A stretch of DNA of 64,000 nucleotides from Mailhella massiliensis (lineage in GTDB: Bacteria; Desulfobacterota; Desulfovibrionia; Desulfovibrionales; Desulfovibrionaceae). Location: the NCBI RefSeq assembly GCF_900155525.1, contig NZ_LT706952.1, forward strand, positions 754,406 to 818,405, given 5' to 3'. Of this stretch, positions 6,032 to 12,875 are shown in pieces. Made by a program: the position numbers and the translations under genes. The stretch's first letter is position 1. Each line of letters begins with the position of its first letter. The notes beneath the pieces were generated by a model that was given only the letters and a program-made list of their open reading frames with translations, was not told where the DNA came from and did not search any database.

Positions 6032-6595
6032 ATGAACGGCAGCATATTCCGGGGCGTCGACTTTACCGGCACGGACTGGGGTGAACCGAACAAAAACATC
6101 GCCTCCCGCCTTGGTGTGGAACCCGGTCTGGTGGCCGCTGCGCGGCGTCACTTCGGCATGGTGATCATCCCGCGGATTGACTGGAGCGATGTGGACTTTT
6201 CCCGCCCCTCAAAGGAGATCGCAGCAGAGAAAGGCTGCTCCGTAACCGCGGTGAACATCGCCCGCCGTTCCGCAGGTATGGCCGCTTCTCGCCTGGACTG
6301 GTCGAATGTGGACTGGAGCATGGATAACTCCTCCATTGCCCGTGAACTGGGCTGCACACCGTCGGCAGTGCTCGCCGCACGGCGACGCATTACCGGAAAG
6401 CGCTCCCTGGCTTCCGGTGGACGACATGCGCTGCCCGATGCTGCCGAGCGCGCTCACGAGCGTGCCGGAAGAGCCGTGAACGTCCTCCTTTCTCCAGAGC
6501 TTTTTGCTTATGTCGAAGCGGAGTCTGTCCGTACCGGAAAAACGAAGGCCGCGGTCATACGGGAAGCTGTCAGGGAAAAGTTCTCCCGCACCTAG
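6032..6595 (+). CDS. DNA-binding protein: three tandem HTH-like repeats plus ribbon-helix-helix
   Basis: 187 residues, ATG 6032 after ACAGGAGG. Three repeats of about 39 residues follow one another, each with a W/F-x-x-VD(F/W) lead, then IA-x-x-(L/K)G(V/C/C)...V..AR, as in IASRLGVEPGLVAAARR, IAAEKGCSVTAVNIARR and IARELGCTPSAVLAARR. Each looks like a small helix-turn-helix. The last 45 residues (RAVNVLLSPELFAYVEAESV, then KAAVIREAVREKF) look like a CopG/Arc ribbon-helix-helix. I infer a multivalent DNA-binding regulator that could span several operator repeats. Its TAG stop overlaps the stop of the convergent repressor gene within CTAG. Confidence 0.65.
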   Translation: MNGSIFRGVDFTGTDWGEPNKNIASRLGVEPGLVAAARRHFGMVIIPRIDWSDVDFSRPSKEIAAEKGCSVTAVNIARRSAGMAASRLDWSNVDWSMDNSSIARELGCTPSAVLAARRRITGKRSLASGGRHALPDAAERAHERAGRAVNVLLSPELFAYVEAESVRTGKTKAAVIREAVREKFSRT

Positions 6596-6996
6596 TTCGC
6601 CCTTTTCATGAGCTCTTCGATGAGCTTCCGATTGATGTCGGTAAGCTGTCGGTTGGTCTCGGTGAGCTGCCGGTTGGTTTCGGTAAGCCGATCTATCTGG
6701 CGGAGAAAGTGTTCTTCGCGTGTAGGCTTGGGATCCATTGCGGTCTCGGATAGAGATTCAGCAGGTTCGTCTTCCTTCTCCGTAATGAACATGGGGCCTT
6801 CACCGAAGTAAAGCCAGTCTCGACTTAAGTTCGGTATGGCCTTGAGTAGCCGAGGGAGCCTGTGAAGAAAGTTCTTCTGACCAACTTCAGTGGAATAAGC
6901 GTTGAGCTTCTGGGGAGTGATCTCCAAGGCTTTTGCTATTTTGCTTTTGCTCCCAAGTACCGATTGTAACGATAATACGCGCTCGTAAAGTTCCAT
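6592..6996 (-). CDS. Phage repressor-like HTH protein with coiled-coil tail
   Basis: 134 residues, ATG 6996. The N-terminal 70 residues contain a helix-turn-helix (LGSKSKIAKALEITPQKLNA) and the sequence LSRDWLYFGEGPMF, typical of CI/bacteriophage repressor N-terminal domains that recognise operators. No S24 peptidase domain follows, so RecA-stimulated self-cleavage is not expected. The C-terminus instead carries repeated TETNRQL units, forming a coiled coil for oligomerisation. It is transcribed divergently from the Cro-like gene at 7144 across repeated operators, which makes it the candidate lysogeny repressor. Confidence 0.75.
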   Translation of the reverse strand: MELYERVLSLQSVLGSKSKIAKALEITPQKLNAYSTEVGQKNFLHRLPRLLKAIPNLSRDWLYFGEGPMFITEKEDEPAESLSETAMDPKPTREEHFLRQIDRLTETNRQLTETNRQLTDINRKLIEELMKRAN

Positions 6997-6999
6997 AAA

Positions 7000-7143
7000 T
7001 TTCGCCGTGTTGTTAAAAATACGGTCAAATTAGCAGGTGCAAATTCGATAAAATCCTTGTTTATTCGATAAAAAAAGTATAATGTTCTAACGACAACAAC
7101 CAATATACACATGATAAAACGCTTGTTTTTTTGGAGGTATCAA
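7000..7143. promoter_or_regulatory. Divergent operator/promoter region of the immunity switch
   Basis: AT-rich spacer between divergent regulators. ATTCGATAAAA occurs at 7043-7053 and 7063-7073, exactly 20 bases apart, and a related GATAAAANNCTTGTTT unit occurs at 7047-7062 and 7113-7128. These direct repeats on one face of the helix are likely binding sites for the repressor at 6592 and/or the protein at 7144. GGAGGT serves the rightward gene. Confidence 0.65.
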
Positions 7144-7422
7144 ATGAGTGAAGAAACTACAAGGTATAACCGGCTCAGGGCCTATCTAATTCTTCACGAC
7201 GTTTCAATGTCGGCCATCGGCCGCCGTATTGGTCTGAGCCCTCAGTATGTAAGACGGATTCTCTCTTCCGATGAGATTTCTCAAAAGAACCACACTATTA
7301 TGCGCGCTCAGGTCGGAATTCCTGAAGATCTCCTTCCTAAGATTCGAGAAGAAGCACCTCGTCGTAATTACATCCCTCGGAAAGGATATATTGAAGAGAA
7401 TGTCATAGCTGAGCAGGTCTGA
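7144..7422 (+). CDS. Cro-like small HTH protein
   Basis: 92 residues. I choose ATG 7144 because TTGGAGGT lies just upstream; an in-frame ATG at 7111 lies inside the operator repeats. The product has a central helix-turn-helix (SMSAIGRRIGLSPQYVRRIL) and a basic C-terminus. It is the first gene rightward from the divergent operators, the Cro position, followed by a CII-type gene, so a role in the early lytic or decision circuit is likely but inferred. Confidence 0.65.
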   Translation: MSEETTRYNRLRAYLILHDVSMSAIGRRIGLSPQYVRRILSSDEISQKNHTIMRAQVGIPEDLLPKIREEAPRRNYIPRKGYIEENVIAEQV

Positions 7423-7448
7423 ATAGCAAAAAAGAAGGGAAGTTTTTC

Positions 7449-7916
7449 ATGAAAGGCATTTACCCTCTTCTGCATAGAGCCGTGCACAAAGCGCCTTCGG
7501 GAGCATCAACGGAACAGATTGCCGAAGCCTTGCATAAGAATCCGGCGTCTCTGGCTCAGGAAGTAAGTCCCGATTATCCTCATAGGAAATTTGGGGTTGA
7601 ACACCTTGCCCCTCTCGTCATGGCGACGGGGGACTATGCGCCTCTCGACTTTCTGGCAAGAGAATCCGGCTGTGTTCTCATGCATATGCCTGAAGCAAAA
7701 CGCGGAGGGCATCCCGTGCACGTTCAGTGCATGGAGAGTGTGCAGAAGTTCGGGGAGTTGATGACCAGTTGCAGCGACGCTCTCAAAGATGGGAAAATTA
7801 CTTCCGACGAGGCTGATAGCCTTGATGACGCCGGGTATGAAGCCATTCGCGGCATACTCATGCTGTTGCAGGAGGCCAGACACGCGGCCAAGGAAGATAT
7901 GATATGGAAGAGCTGA
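7449..7916 (+). CDS. Phage regulatory protein CII (Phage_CP76 type)
   Basis: 155 residues, ATG 7449 with AAGGGAAG upstream. The pattern LHKNPASLAQEVSPDYPHRKF, then GVEHLAPLVMATGDYAPLDFLA, is typical of Phage_CP76/CII family regulators; a helical C-terminal half follows. In lambdoid phages CII activates the repressor and integrase promoters; in this family DNA binding is likely while the activity is not proven. It overlaps the next gene by 13 bases and forms a rightward unit with 7144 and 7904. Confidence 0.75.
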   Translation: MKGIYPLLHRAVHKAPSGASTEQIAEALHKNPASLAQEVSPDYPHRKFGVEHLAPLVMATGDYAPLDFLARESGCVLMHMPEAKRGGHPVHVQCMESVQKFGELMTSCSDALKDGKITSDEADSLDDAGYEAIRGILMLLQEARHAAKEDMIWKS

Positions 7917-8188
7917 TAGTCCTGACCAGGGGGCAACTGGAGGCCATCATCGAGCGAGCCGTCGCAAAAGGCGTAGAACGAGTACGTCCCATGCTGCTGA
8001 GAGCTGCCCATGAGTATGTCACTCTTCACGAGGCTGTGAAAATTTTTCCCTTCACCAAGCGCCAGCTTGACTACTGGCGCAAAAACGGTGAAGGGCCTGC
8101 CTGCTACGTCATGGGCAACAGCGTCAGCTACAAAGTCGCCGACCTCGAAGAATGGTATCAGAAGTTTCGCCGTGAACCTCTCTACTGA
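7904..8188 (+). CDS. Excisionase-like MerR/HTH_17 protein
   Basis: 94 residues, ATG 7904 inside the end of the CII-like gene. The second half reads YVTLHEAVKIFPFTKRQLDY then W.K.GEGPACYVMGNSVSYK and VADLEEWY, the winged-helix arrangement of HTH_17/AlpA/Xis proteins. Such proteins bend DNA at attachment sites and help the integrase excise. It is convergent with the integrase and overlaps its 3' end by seven bases. Confidence 0.7.
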   Translation: MEELIVLTRGQLEAIIERAVAKGVERVRPMLLRAAHEYVTLHEAVKIFPFTKRQLDYWRKNGEGPACYVMGNSVSYKVADLEEWYQKFRREPLY

Positions 8189-9297
8189 GAGAGCATTCGA
8201 GAGACCAAGGACAGTTTGCCGGTAATTTCCGAGGGAATGAGATGGGCGTAACGTTGAGTCATTTCAATGCTCCTGTGCCTCATAAGGTGCATCAGCTCGT
8301 GCAGCGTCACCTGGCCGGATTGGGCCAGCCACGAGGCAAAGGTGTGCCTGAAAACATGGAACGAAATGTGATACGGCGACTCCTTGGGCACCTGCATACC
8401 GAGACGGGCAACGACATGGTTGAAGGTTGCGGGTGTTCGGTTTCGTATGCTTCCATCCGGCATAGGGAAACAATATGGGGAGGCCTCAATCCTGGGCATA
8501 CTCAAAAGCATCTCTATCACTTCCCGCGGAGCCGATACAACCTCCTTTCGTCCTCCCTTTGCACGGATATGGAGGCAGCAGGACATGGCATCAATGTCGG
8601 TCCACTGCAAACGAAAAATTTCCGTGGCTCTCATGCCGGTCTTCAGACTAAGCTGGGCCATGTAGTAAGTCTGGGGACTCGCGTTTTTCAAGGCCGCCAG
8701 AAGGATACGGCACTCTTCCGGTGTCAAAAACCGGAGGCGCTTATTATCGAGAACAGGCATACGAAAAACCCCGCCTGGAAGAACTCGAAAAGGGTTATGC
8801 GTGGCTTTTCCCATACCTATGGCATAATTGATGGCCCGGCGCAGAAAGGCCAGCATATGATGAACGCTCTGATTCGAGATGCTCTTTTTCATCAGCCGTA
8901 CTTTCAGGGCCTCAGCCTGTTCAGGACGGAAAGAACGCAAAGGAATATTATGGATAAGCTGCTTACAATGAAAGTCATACTGATCCAAAGGTCGGTCAGT
9001 AATTTTCCCTTGATTGGAAGCCCACAACACATAGTCTTCAATCGCATTTCCTATAGTGTAGGCTCTGCTTTTACTGGAGATCAGATTTTTTTGAGATTCC
9101 CCATTTTTCAGAGCTGCGGCTTTTCTGGGAGTCATGCCCTCGCTTTTACGTCCGACGGTTATCCAATGGGGCACTCCGAAGTCATCCGGCTTGGAGATAT
9201 AAAAAGAACAGTCAGGCTTTCCGGTTGCCGGATCTTTTTGCTTGAGGATTCTGTAAAATACTCCCGGCTGAGTCGTGCTGAAAAACTTGCCTCCCAT
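8182..9297 (-). CDS. int: Site-specific tyrosine integrase
   Basis: 371 residues, ATG 9297 with GAGGGG eight bases upstream. It has an N-terminal arm-binding region (1-75), a core-binding domain (about 80-180) and a catalytic domain with Arg223 (TGMRATEIFRLQW), a lysine near 247, the HVFRH box (His314, Arg317), His341 (MRHRS) and the nucleophile Tyr350 (QRYAHL). All expected catalytic residues are present. It should integrate and excise the element at the adjacent tRNA-Pro 3' end. The gap to the tRNA contains inverted repeats that could be arm-type sites. Confidence 0.92.
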   Translation of the reverse strand: MGGKFFSTTQPGVFYRILKQKDPATGKPDCSFYISKPDDFGVPHWITVGRKSEGMTPRKAAALKNGESQKNLISSKSRAYTIGNAIEDYVLWASNQGKITDRPLDQYDFHCKQLIHNIPLRSFRPEQAEALKVRLMKKSISNQSVHHMLAFLRRAINYAIGMGKATHNPFRVLPGGVFRMPVLDNKRLRFLTPEECRILLAALKNASPQTYYMAQLSLKTGMRATEIFRLQWTDIDAMSCCLHIRAKGGRKEVVSAPREVIEMLLSMPRIEASPYCFPMPDGSIRNRTPATFNHVVARLGMQVPKESPYHISFHVFRHTFASWLAQSGQVTLHELMHLMRHRSIEMTQRYAHLIPSEITGKLSLVSRMLSQ

Positions 9298-9363
9298 CTT
9301 TATCCCCTCGCTAAAGTAGTTGATTTTTCATCAGATTCTACCAAAACCGCTGGGAAGCAATTA

Positions 9364-9448
9364 TATTTTTCTTATCTTTTTCTTATCCCCTTACGAAAAA
9401 AGGGTCACGGTATAAAAACCGCAACCCTTTCAAATAATAAGAAAAATA
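9364..9448. repeat. Inverted 12-bp repeats between int and tRNA-Pro (candidate arm sites)
   Basis: TATTTTTCTTAT (9364-9375) recurs inverted as ATAAGAAAAATA (9437-9448), and a related CTTTTTCTTATC follows at 9376-9387. They flank the tRNA terminator hairpin. Position and symmetry suit integrase arm-binding or excisionase sites; chance A/T-richness is the alternative. Confidence 0.45.
9396..9430 (-). terminator. Terminator downstream of tRNA-Pro
   Basis: On the minus strand AAAGGGT...ACCCTTT, with an inner CGGT/ACCG pairing, runs into a T-run. It lies inside the element, so the tRNA uses an element-borne terminator. Confidence 0.65.
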
Positions 9449-9450
9449 GC

Positions 9451-9525
9451 TGGTCGGGGCGACTGGATTTGAACCAGCGACTCCCTGCTCCCAAAGCAGG
9501 TGCGCTACCCCTGCGCCACGCCCCG
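9451..9525 (-). tRNA. tRNA-Pro (UGG), probable attachment site
   Basis: The minus strand folds as a full cloverleaf: acceptor CGGGGCG with CGCCCCG, anticodon stem CCTGC/GCAGG with loop TTTGGGA (anticodon TGG), T-arm GCTGG-TTCAAAT-CCAGT, and an encoded CCA end at 9451-9453. The 3' end faces the integrase, so the last 20 or so bases are the likely att core, kept intact by the element. Confidence 0.93.
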
Positions 9526-9561
9526 AAAAAAAGGCTGCCCTGCAGAGGTTACAGGGCAGCC
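9526..9561 (-). terminator. Rho-independent terminator of pal
   Basis: GGCTGCCCTG (9533-9542) pairs with CAGGGCAGCC (9552-9561), followed on the minus strand by seven T. Confidence 0.9.
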
Positions 9562-9577
9562 TTTGATGAACTATGCC

Positions 9578-10063
9578 TTAGCGGGCGATGACGTTGAATT
9601 CGTCGCGGCGGTTCTGAGCCCACACAGCGTCACCGGTGCCTTCCACGGCGGGACGTTCCTTGCCGTAGGAGATGATGTCGAGCTGTTCGGCGGGCACGCC
9701 GAGGCGGATCATGTATTCATAGGCAGCACGGGCACGACGTTCGCCGAGGGCGAGGTTGTATTCCTGGGTGCCGCGTTCGTCGCAGTTGCCTTCAATGCGC
9801 ACGCGGATGGAGGGGAACTGCTTCATCAGTTCGGCCTTCTGCTGGAGCATGTCGCGGTATTCGGCCTTGATGTCGTACTTGTCGAAATCGAAGTACACGA
9901 CGCCGTCGGTGATCTGCTGAGCAGCGGCATCAACAGCGGAGGTGCTGGCCACGGGAGCGGCTTCCACGTTTTCCACTTCAGCGTTCTTCTTAGCGCAGCC
10001 GGCGCCCATGCCGAGAGCCAGAGCGAGAACCATAACCAGGCCAAAAGACTTCAGAGACTTCAT
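9578..10063 (-). CDS. pal: Peptidoglycan-associated lipoprotein Pal
   Basis: 161 residues with a lipoprotein signal (LGMGAGC, lipidated Cys23) and a C-terminal OmpA-like peptidoglycan-binding domain: VYFDFDKYDIKAEYRDMLQQ, the GNCDERGTQEYNLALGERRA motif and YGKERPA. Pal tethers the outer membrane to the wall and works with TolB during division. SD AGGAGGAGTT lies just before the ATG. Its own sigma70-like promoter is at 10165-10192. tolB is directly upstream; tolQ, tolR and tolA are not in the neighbourhood. Confidence 0.95.
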   Translation of the reverse strand: MKSLKSFGLVMVLALALGMGAGCAKKNAEVENVEAAPVASTSAVDAAAQQITDGVVYFDFDKYDIKAEYRDMLQQKAELMKQFPSIRVRIEGNCDERGTQEYNLALGERRARAAYEYMIRLGVPAEQLDIISYGKERPAVEGTGDAVWAQNRRDEFNVIAR

Positions 10064-10164
10064 GATAACTCCTCCTGAGAGTTAAGTCATAATATTTCTC
10101 TCTCCCGCTCTTCCCTCTTAATAATAGAGCGTGGAAAGAAAACTGCACTTATGGGCAGAACGGC

Positions 10165-10192
10165 ATATTACCCTCACACATGCCGTTGTCAA
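10165..10192 (-). promoter_or_regulatory. Sigma70-like promoter of pal
   Basis: On the minus strand TTGACA (10192-10187), a 16-base spacer and TAATAT (10170-10165), about 100 bases before the pal start. Confidence 0.7.
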
Positions 10193-10232
10193 GCTTGGGA
10201 GGGGGGTAATTCGCCCCGAAATTTAAATTATT

Positions 10233-11540
10233 TTACTTCCCCCAGCTCGGGAACGAAGCGTTGCCCGGCCCGGTGGGAACCTGCCTGGCTTCGCCGCCGT
10301 GGCGCGTGGTCAGGTAAATCTGGGAAGAGCCGCTTCTTGTGGAGGTGAAGGCCACAAAGTAGCTGTCCGGAGCGAAGGAAGGCTGTTCGTCGCGGCCGGG
10401 GCCGAAGGAAATCTGCTGCTCGTAGCCCGTGACCATGTCGTGCACGAAAATGCGGAAGCCCGAAGGCGTGGCCTTGGTGTAGGCGATGAGCGTGCCGTCG
10501 GGGCTGATGCAGGGTTCGGAGTTGTAGGAACCTTCCATGCTCACGCGGGAAACGGTGCCGGTGGTGAAGTCCTTCAGAAAGACCTGCGGGCTGCCCAGGC
10601 GGCTGGAGGTGAAGGCCATCTTGGTGCCCGTGGCGTCGAAGGAGGGCGACACGTCGATACCGGCGCTCTGTTCCAGGGTGCGTTCACGCTGGAACTGGCG
10701 GTTGAGCAGGAAGATGTCGGGATAGTGACCGGTGGAAAGGCTCACGGCCACACGGTTGTCGGGCAGAAAGCACGGACCGATGACGGTGTTGCCGGGGAAG
10801 CGCACGCGCTTGACGGTATTGTTCATGCGGTCCCACACGCCGAGGGCATGGGTGCTGTCGTCCAGATGGCTGAACACCACATAACGGCCGTCCGGCGACC
10901 AGGAAGGAGACATGGCCGAGCCGGGGATGTTGGTGACCTGGCGCAGATCGCGGCCGGTGGCGCGCACCACCCACACGTCGCGCTTGCGGCCGTTGCCCTT
11001 GACGAAGGCCAGGGAGCTGCTGAAGAAGCCGCGCGCGCCGGTGAGCGCTTCCATGAGGTCGTCGCAGAAGCGGTCGGCCACGTTGGGCACTTCGCTGTGG
11101 GTCACGCCGGAATAGGCGTTGCCGAACACGAACTTGCCGGAATAGGTTTCAAACACGCGCAGTTCGACGGTGCTGTTGTCCCTGTCGCCGTTCGGCCAGT
11201 GCGCCGTGACGAGCAGGTCGGCCCCGGCGATCTGGAAGCGGCGGAAATCCACCTCCGCGCCCTGCCAGGCGGAAAGCACCGTACCGCCCAGAACGGCGGA
11301 AGGCGAGGTGAGGCGCATGAAGGGCAGGTAGTTGAGGTTGGAGGTGATGGCGTCGTTCAGTTCCGCGCCGAGAGCCGTGGCGCGCTGATTCGGACCGGTG
11401 AGGGGGGAGGCCATGGCCAGGTTGATCTTGTTCTGGCCCGCGCCGTAAATGTCCACCATGGTGGCGGCGCCGCAGGGCACGGCGAGCGCCAGAACCATAA
11501 GGATAACGAGGCTATGGAAAAGAGGAAGGAATTTACGCAT
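10233..11540 (-). CDS. tolB: Tol-Pal system protein TolB
   Basis: Begins at MRKFLPLFHS (ATG 11540, AAGGGTG upstream) with a Sec signal cleaved after CGAA. An N-terminal alpha/beta domain (about 20-150, ending with ADRFCDDLMEALTG) is followed by a beta-propeller with repeated WSPDG, FDATG, ISPDG and FAPDS motifs. About 435 residues matches the family. TolB is periplasmic and links Pal to the TolQRA motor. It precedes pal in the usual order; the 170-base gap contains the separate pal promoter. Confidence 0.94.
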   Translation of the reverse strand: MRKFLPLFHSLVILMVLALAVPCGAATMVDIYGAGQNKINLAMASPLTGPNQRATALGAELNDAITSNLNYLPFMRLTSPSAVLGGTVLSAWQGAEVDFRRFQIAGADLLVTAHWPNGDRDNSTVELRVFETYSGKFVFGNAYSGVTHSEVPNVADRFCDDLMEALTGARGFFSSSLAFVKGNGRKRDVWVVRATGRDLRQVTNIPGSAMSPSWSPDGRYVVFSHLDDSTHALGVWDRMNNTVKRVRFPGNTVIGPCFLPDNRVAVSLSTGHYPDIFLLNRQFQRERTLEQSAGIDVSPSFDATGTKMAFTSSRLGSPQVFLKDFTTGTVSRVSMEGSYNSEPCISPDGTLIAYTKATPSGFRIFVHDMVTGYEQQISFGPGRDEQPSFAPDSYFVAFTSTRSGSSQIYLTTRHGGEARQVPTGPGNASFPSWGK

Positions 11541-11621
11541 AGGACACCCTTGCATGGTTTTTCGGGCCGACGCGATACGGCCGGTCCGGGGAGGTGAGCA
11601 TATTCTTGCCGGTGCCCGTGG

Positions 11622-11954
11622 TCAAGAGCGCGTCATCGCTTCCCTTTCCGGGGAAAAAGGAACCTTCTCCGCCGCAGGCGCTTCCCCGGGCCGTTCCGCC
11701 CCTTCCAGAGCGGCGAGCTTTTTTTCGCGCGGAAGCTTCTTTATCTTCCTCTCCATCCTGAGGGCCTCCTCACGACGGAAGCCTCCGGCACAGGACAGAA
11801 GGCGTACCGGCCTGCGGCCCCTCGTGTACTTCGCGCCGCCCGGAAGAAGCCCGTTGTGCATGGCTGTTCGGCGGGCCACATCAAGCGTTATGCCGCAGTA
11901 GAGCGTGCCGTCGGCACAAAGAAGAAGGTACACGCTCCATTTGCCGCCCGCCAT
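11622..11954 (-). CDS. GIY-YIG nuclease domain protein (UPF0213/YhbQ type)
   Basis: 110 residues from ATG 11954 (MAGGKWSVYLLLCADGTLYC). The GIY-YIG core is visible as SVYLLLCADGTLYCGIT, then the conserved arginine helix VARRTAMHN and KYTRGRRPVRLL. The catalytic glutamate is expected near EEALRMERKIK. Single-domain members of this family act on DNA ends or repair intermediates, but their role is poorly defined. It starts four bases after the crcB stop, so it is probably co-transcribed with the fluoride channel genes. Confidence 0.8.
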   Translation of the reverse strand: MAGGKWSVYLLLCADGTLYCGITLDVARRTAMHNGLLPGGAKYTRGRRPVRLLSCAGGFRREEALRMERKIKKLPREKKLAALEGAERPGEAPAAEKVPFSPEREAMTRS

Positions 11955-11958
11955 GACG

Positions 11959-12357
11959 TCACGCCGGATTTTCCGGCTTTGCCGCAAGCTTCCAGCCGAG
12001 TCCCGCAAGCGCGATGCAGCAGATGCCGTTGAGCGCCACGTTGAGCAGCGCGAACATCATGTCCCCCGCCTTCCAGAGCAGGACGGTATCCAGCGCAAAG
12101 GAGGAAAAGGTGGTGAATCCGCCGAAAAAACCGGTGGCGAAAAAGGCCGTGGCCGTAGGATAGCCGGAACGGGAACGGGAGGCCGCGCCCATGAGCAGGC
12201 CGAGCAGGAAGGAACCGGCCATGTTGACGCACAAAATGCCCACGGGCAGCACCGCACCCGCGGCTTCCGTCACCAGACCGCCGACTTCCACGCGGCACAC
12301 CGCGCCGAGCGCTCCGCCGACGAGCACGGCCGCAAGCTGCCTGAACAATGGTTTCAT
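11959..12357 (-). CDS. crcB: Fluoride channel Fluc/CrcB (second in pair)
   Basis: 132 residues from ATG 12357 (MKPLFRQLAAV). Four hydrophobic helices, with the family marks GGALGAVCR, the conserved asparagine in CVNMAGSFLLGL and the phenylalanine/threonine box FFGGFTTFSSFALD. Fluc channels export fluoride as antiparallel dimers. The neighbouring crcB at 12431 suggests a heterodimer, as in bacteria with two adjacent copies. Confidence 0.93.
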   Translation of the reverse strand: MKPLFRQLAAVLVGGALGAVCRVEVGGLVTEAAGAVLPVGILCVNMAGSFLLGLLMGAASRSRSGYPTATAFFATGFFGGFTTFSSFALDTVLLWKAGDMMFALLNVALNGICCIALAGLGWKLAAKPENPA

Positions 12358-12430
12358 GAAGACTGTCCTTGGAAAAGATGCGCGCGAGGCCCAAAAAACG
12401 GCGCACGCGCCCGGGGAAGATGCGTTCCGC

Positions 12431-12793
12431 CTACGCGAAGAGAGCAAGGCCGAGCGCCGCCGCGCCGAGGCCGAGCGTCATGTTGAGCACGACATTGGCC
12501 GCCGCGCTCCCCACTCTCCCCGCGCGCAGAAGCTGAAAGGAATCCAGCGAAAAGGTGGAAAAGGTGGTCAGCGCTCCGCAGAAGCCCTGAATGAGAAAAA
12601 CGCCGAGCGGCCCGTGCGCCTGCTCCGCCACGGCCGAAAACACGGCCCCGATGATGAAGCAGCCCGCCACATTGACCAGAAGCGTGCCCACGGGAAAACG
12701 CCTGCCGAAGAGCGCCGCGGAAAGAATCCCCGCGCCGTAACGGCACGCCGCGCCGAGCGCTCCGCCCGCAGCCACAAGAAGCAAAGAACCCAT
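12431..12793 (-). CDS. crcB: Fluoride channel Fluc/CrcB (first in pair)
   Basis: 120 residues, ATG 12793 with GGAGGAATT. Four membrane helices with GGALGAACRYG, LVNVAGCFIIGA and FCGALTTFSTFSLD. It shows the same signature as its neighbour but is clearly diverged. The pair forms an operon with the GIY-YIG gene. No fluoride riboswitch consensus is apparent in the 80 bases upstream. Confidence 0.92.
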   Translation of the reverse strand: MGSLLLVAAGGALGAACRYGAGILSAALFGRRFPVGTLLVNVAGCFIIGAVFSAVAEQAHGPLGVFLIQGFCGALTTFSTFSLDSFQLLRAGRVGSAAANVVLNMTLGLGAAALGLALFA

Positions 12794-12843
12794 AATTCCT
12801 CCAGAGCAGGAACATCCGCACTTTCCCGCCCCTTGTCAATGCC

Positions 12844-12871
12844 TGCGGGCCGCCCCAGGGCGGCCCGCAGC
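12844..12871 (-). terminator. Terminator hairpin after amtB
   Basis: Thirteen-base perfect arms CTGCGGGCCGCCC and GGGCGGCCCGCAG with a two-base gap, four bases beyond the amtB stop. No clear T-run follows. Confidence 0.65.
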
Positions 12872-12875
12872 ACGC

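Larger units (their letters stand above)
1..9470. mobile_element. Right end of a prophage or integrative element at tRNA-Pro
   Basis: The stretch from the left edge to the tRNA-Pro gene carries two tyrosine recombinases, a tail-fibre-like gene, CII-type regulators, a divergent repressor/Cro-like pair, an excisionase-like gene and many small unknown genes. No housekeeping gene occurs in it, and its base composition looks less GC-rich than what follows. The integrase at 8182-9297 points away from the tRNA and the 3' end of the tRNA faces the element, the usual layout when an element has integrated into a tRNA 3' end. The other end and the duplicated tRNA 3' sequence must lie left of the window, so the element's size is unknown. 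No terminase, portal or capsid gene is visible here, so full phage status is inferred only from the tail-like gene. Confidence 0.8.

Noticed and set aside
12794-12872. Fluoride riboswitch upstream of crcB
   Set aside because: I see only the amtB terminator hairpin and a ribosome site; no match to the conserved riboswitch core as I remember it.
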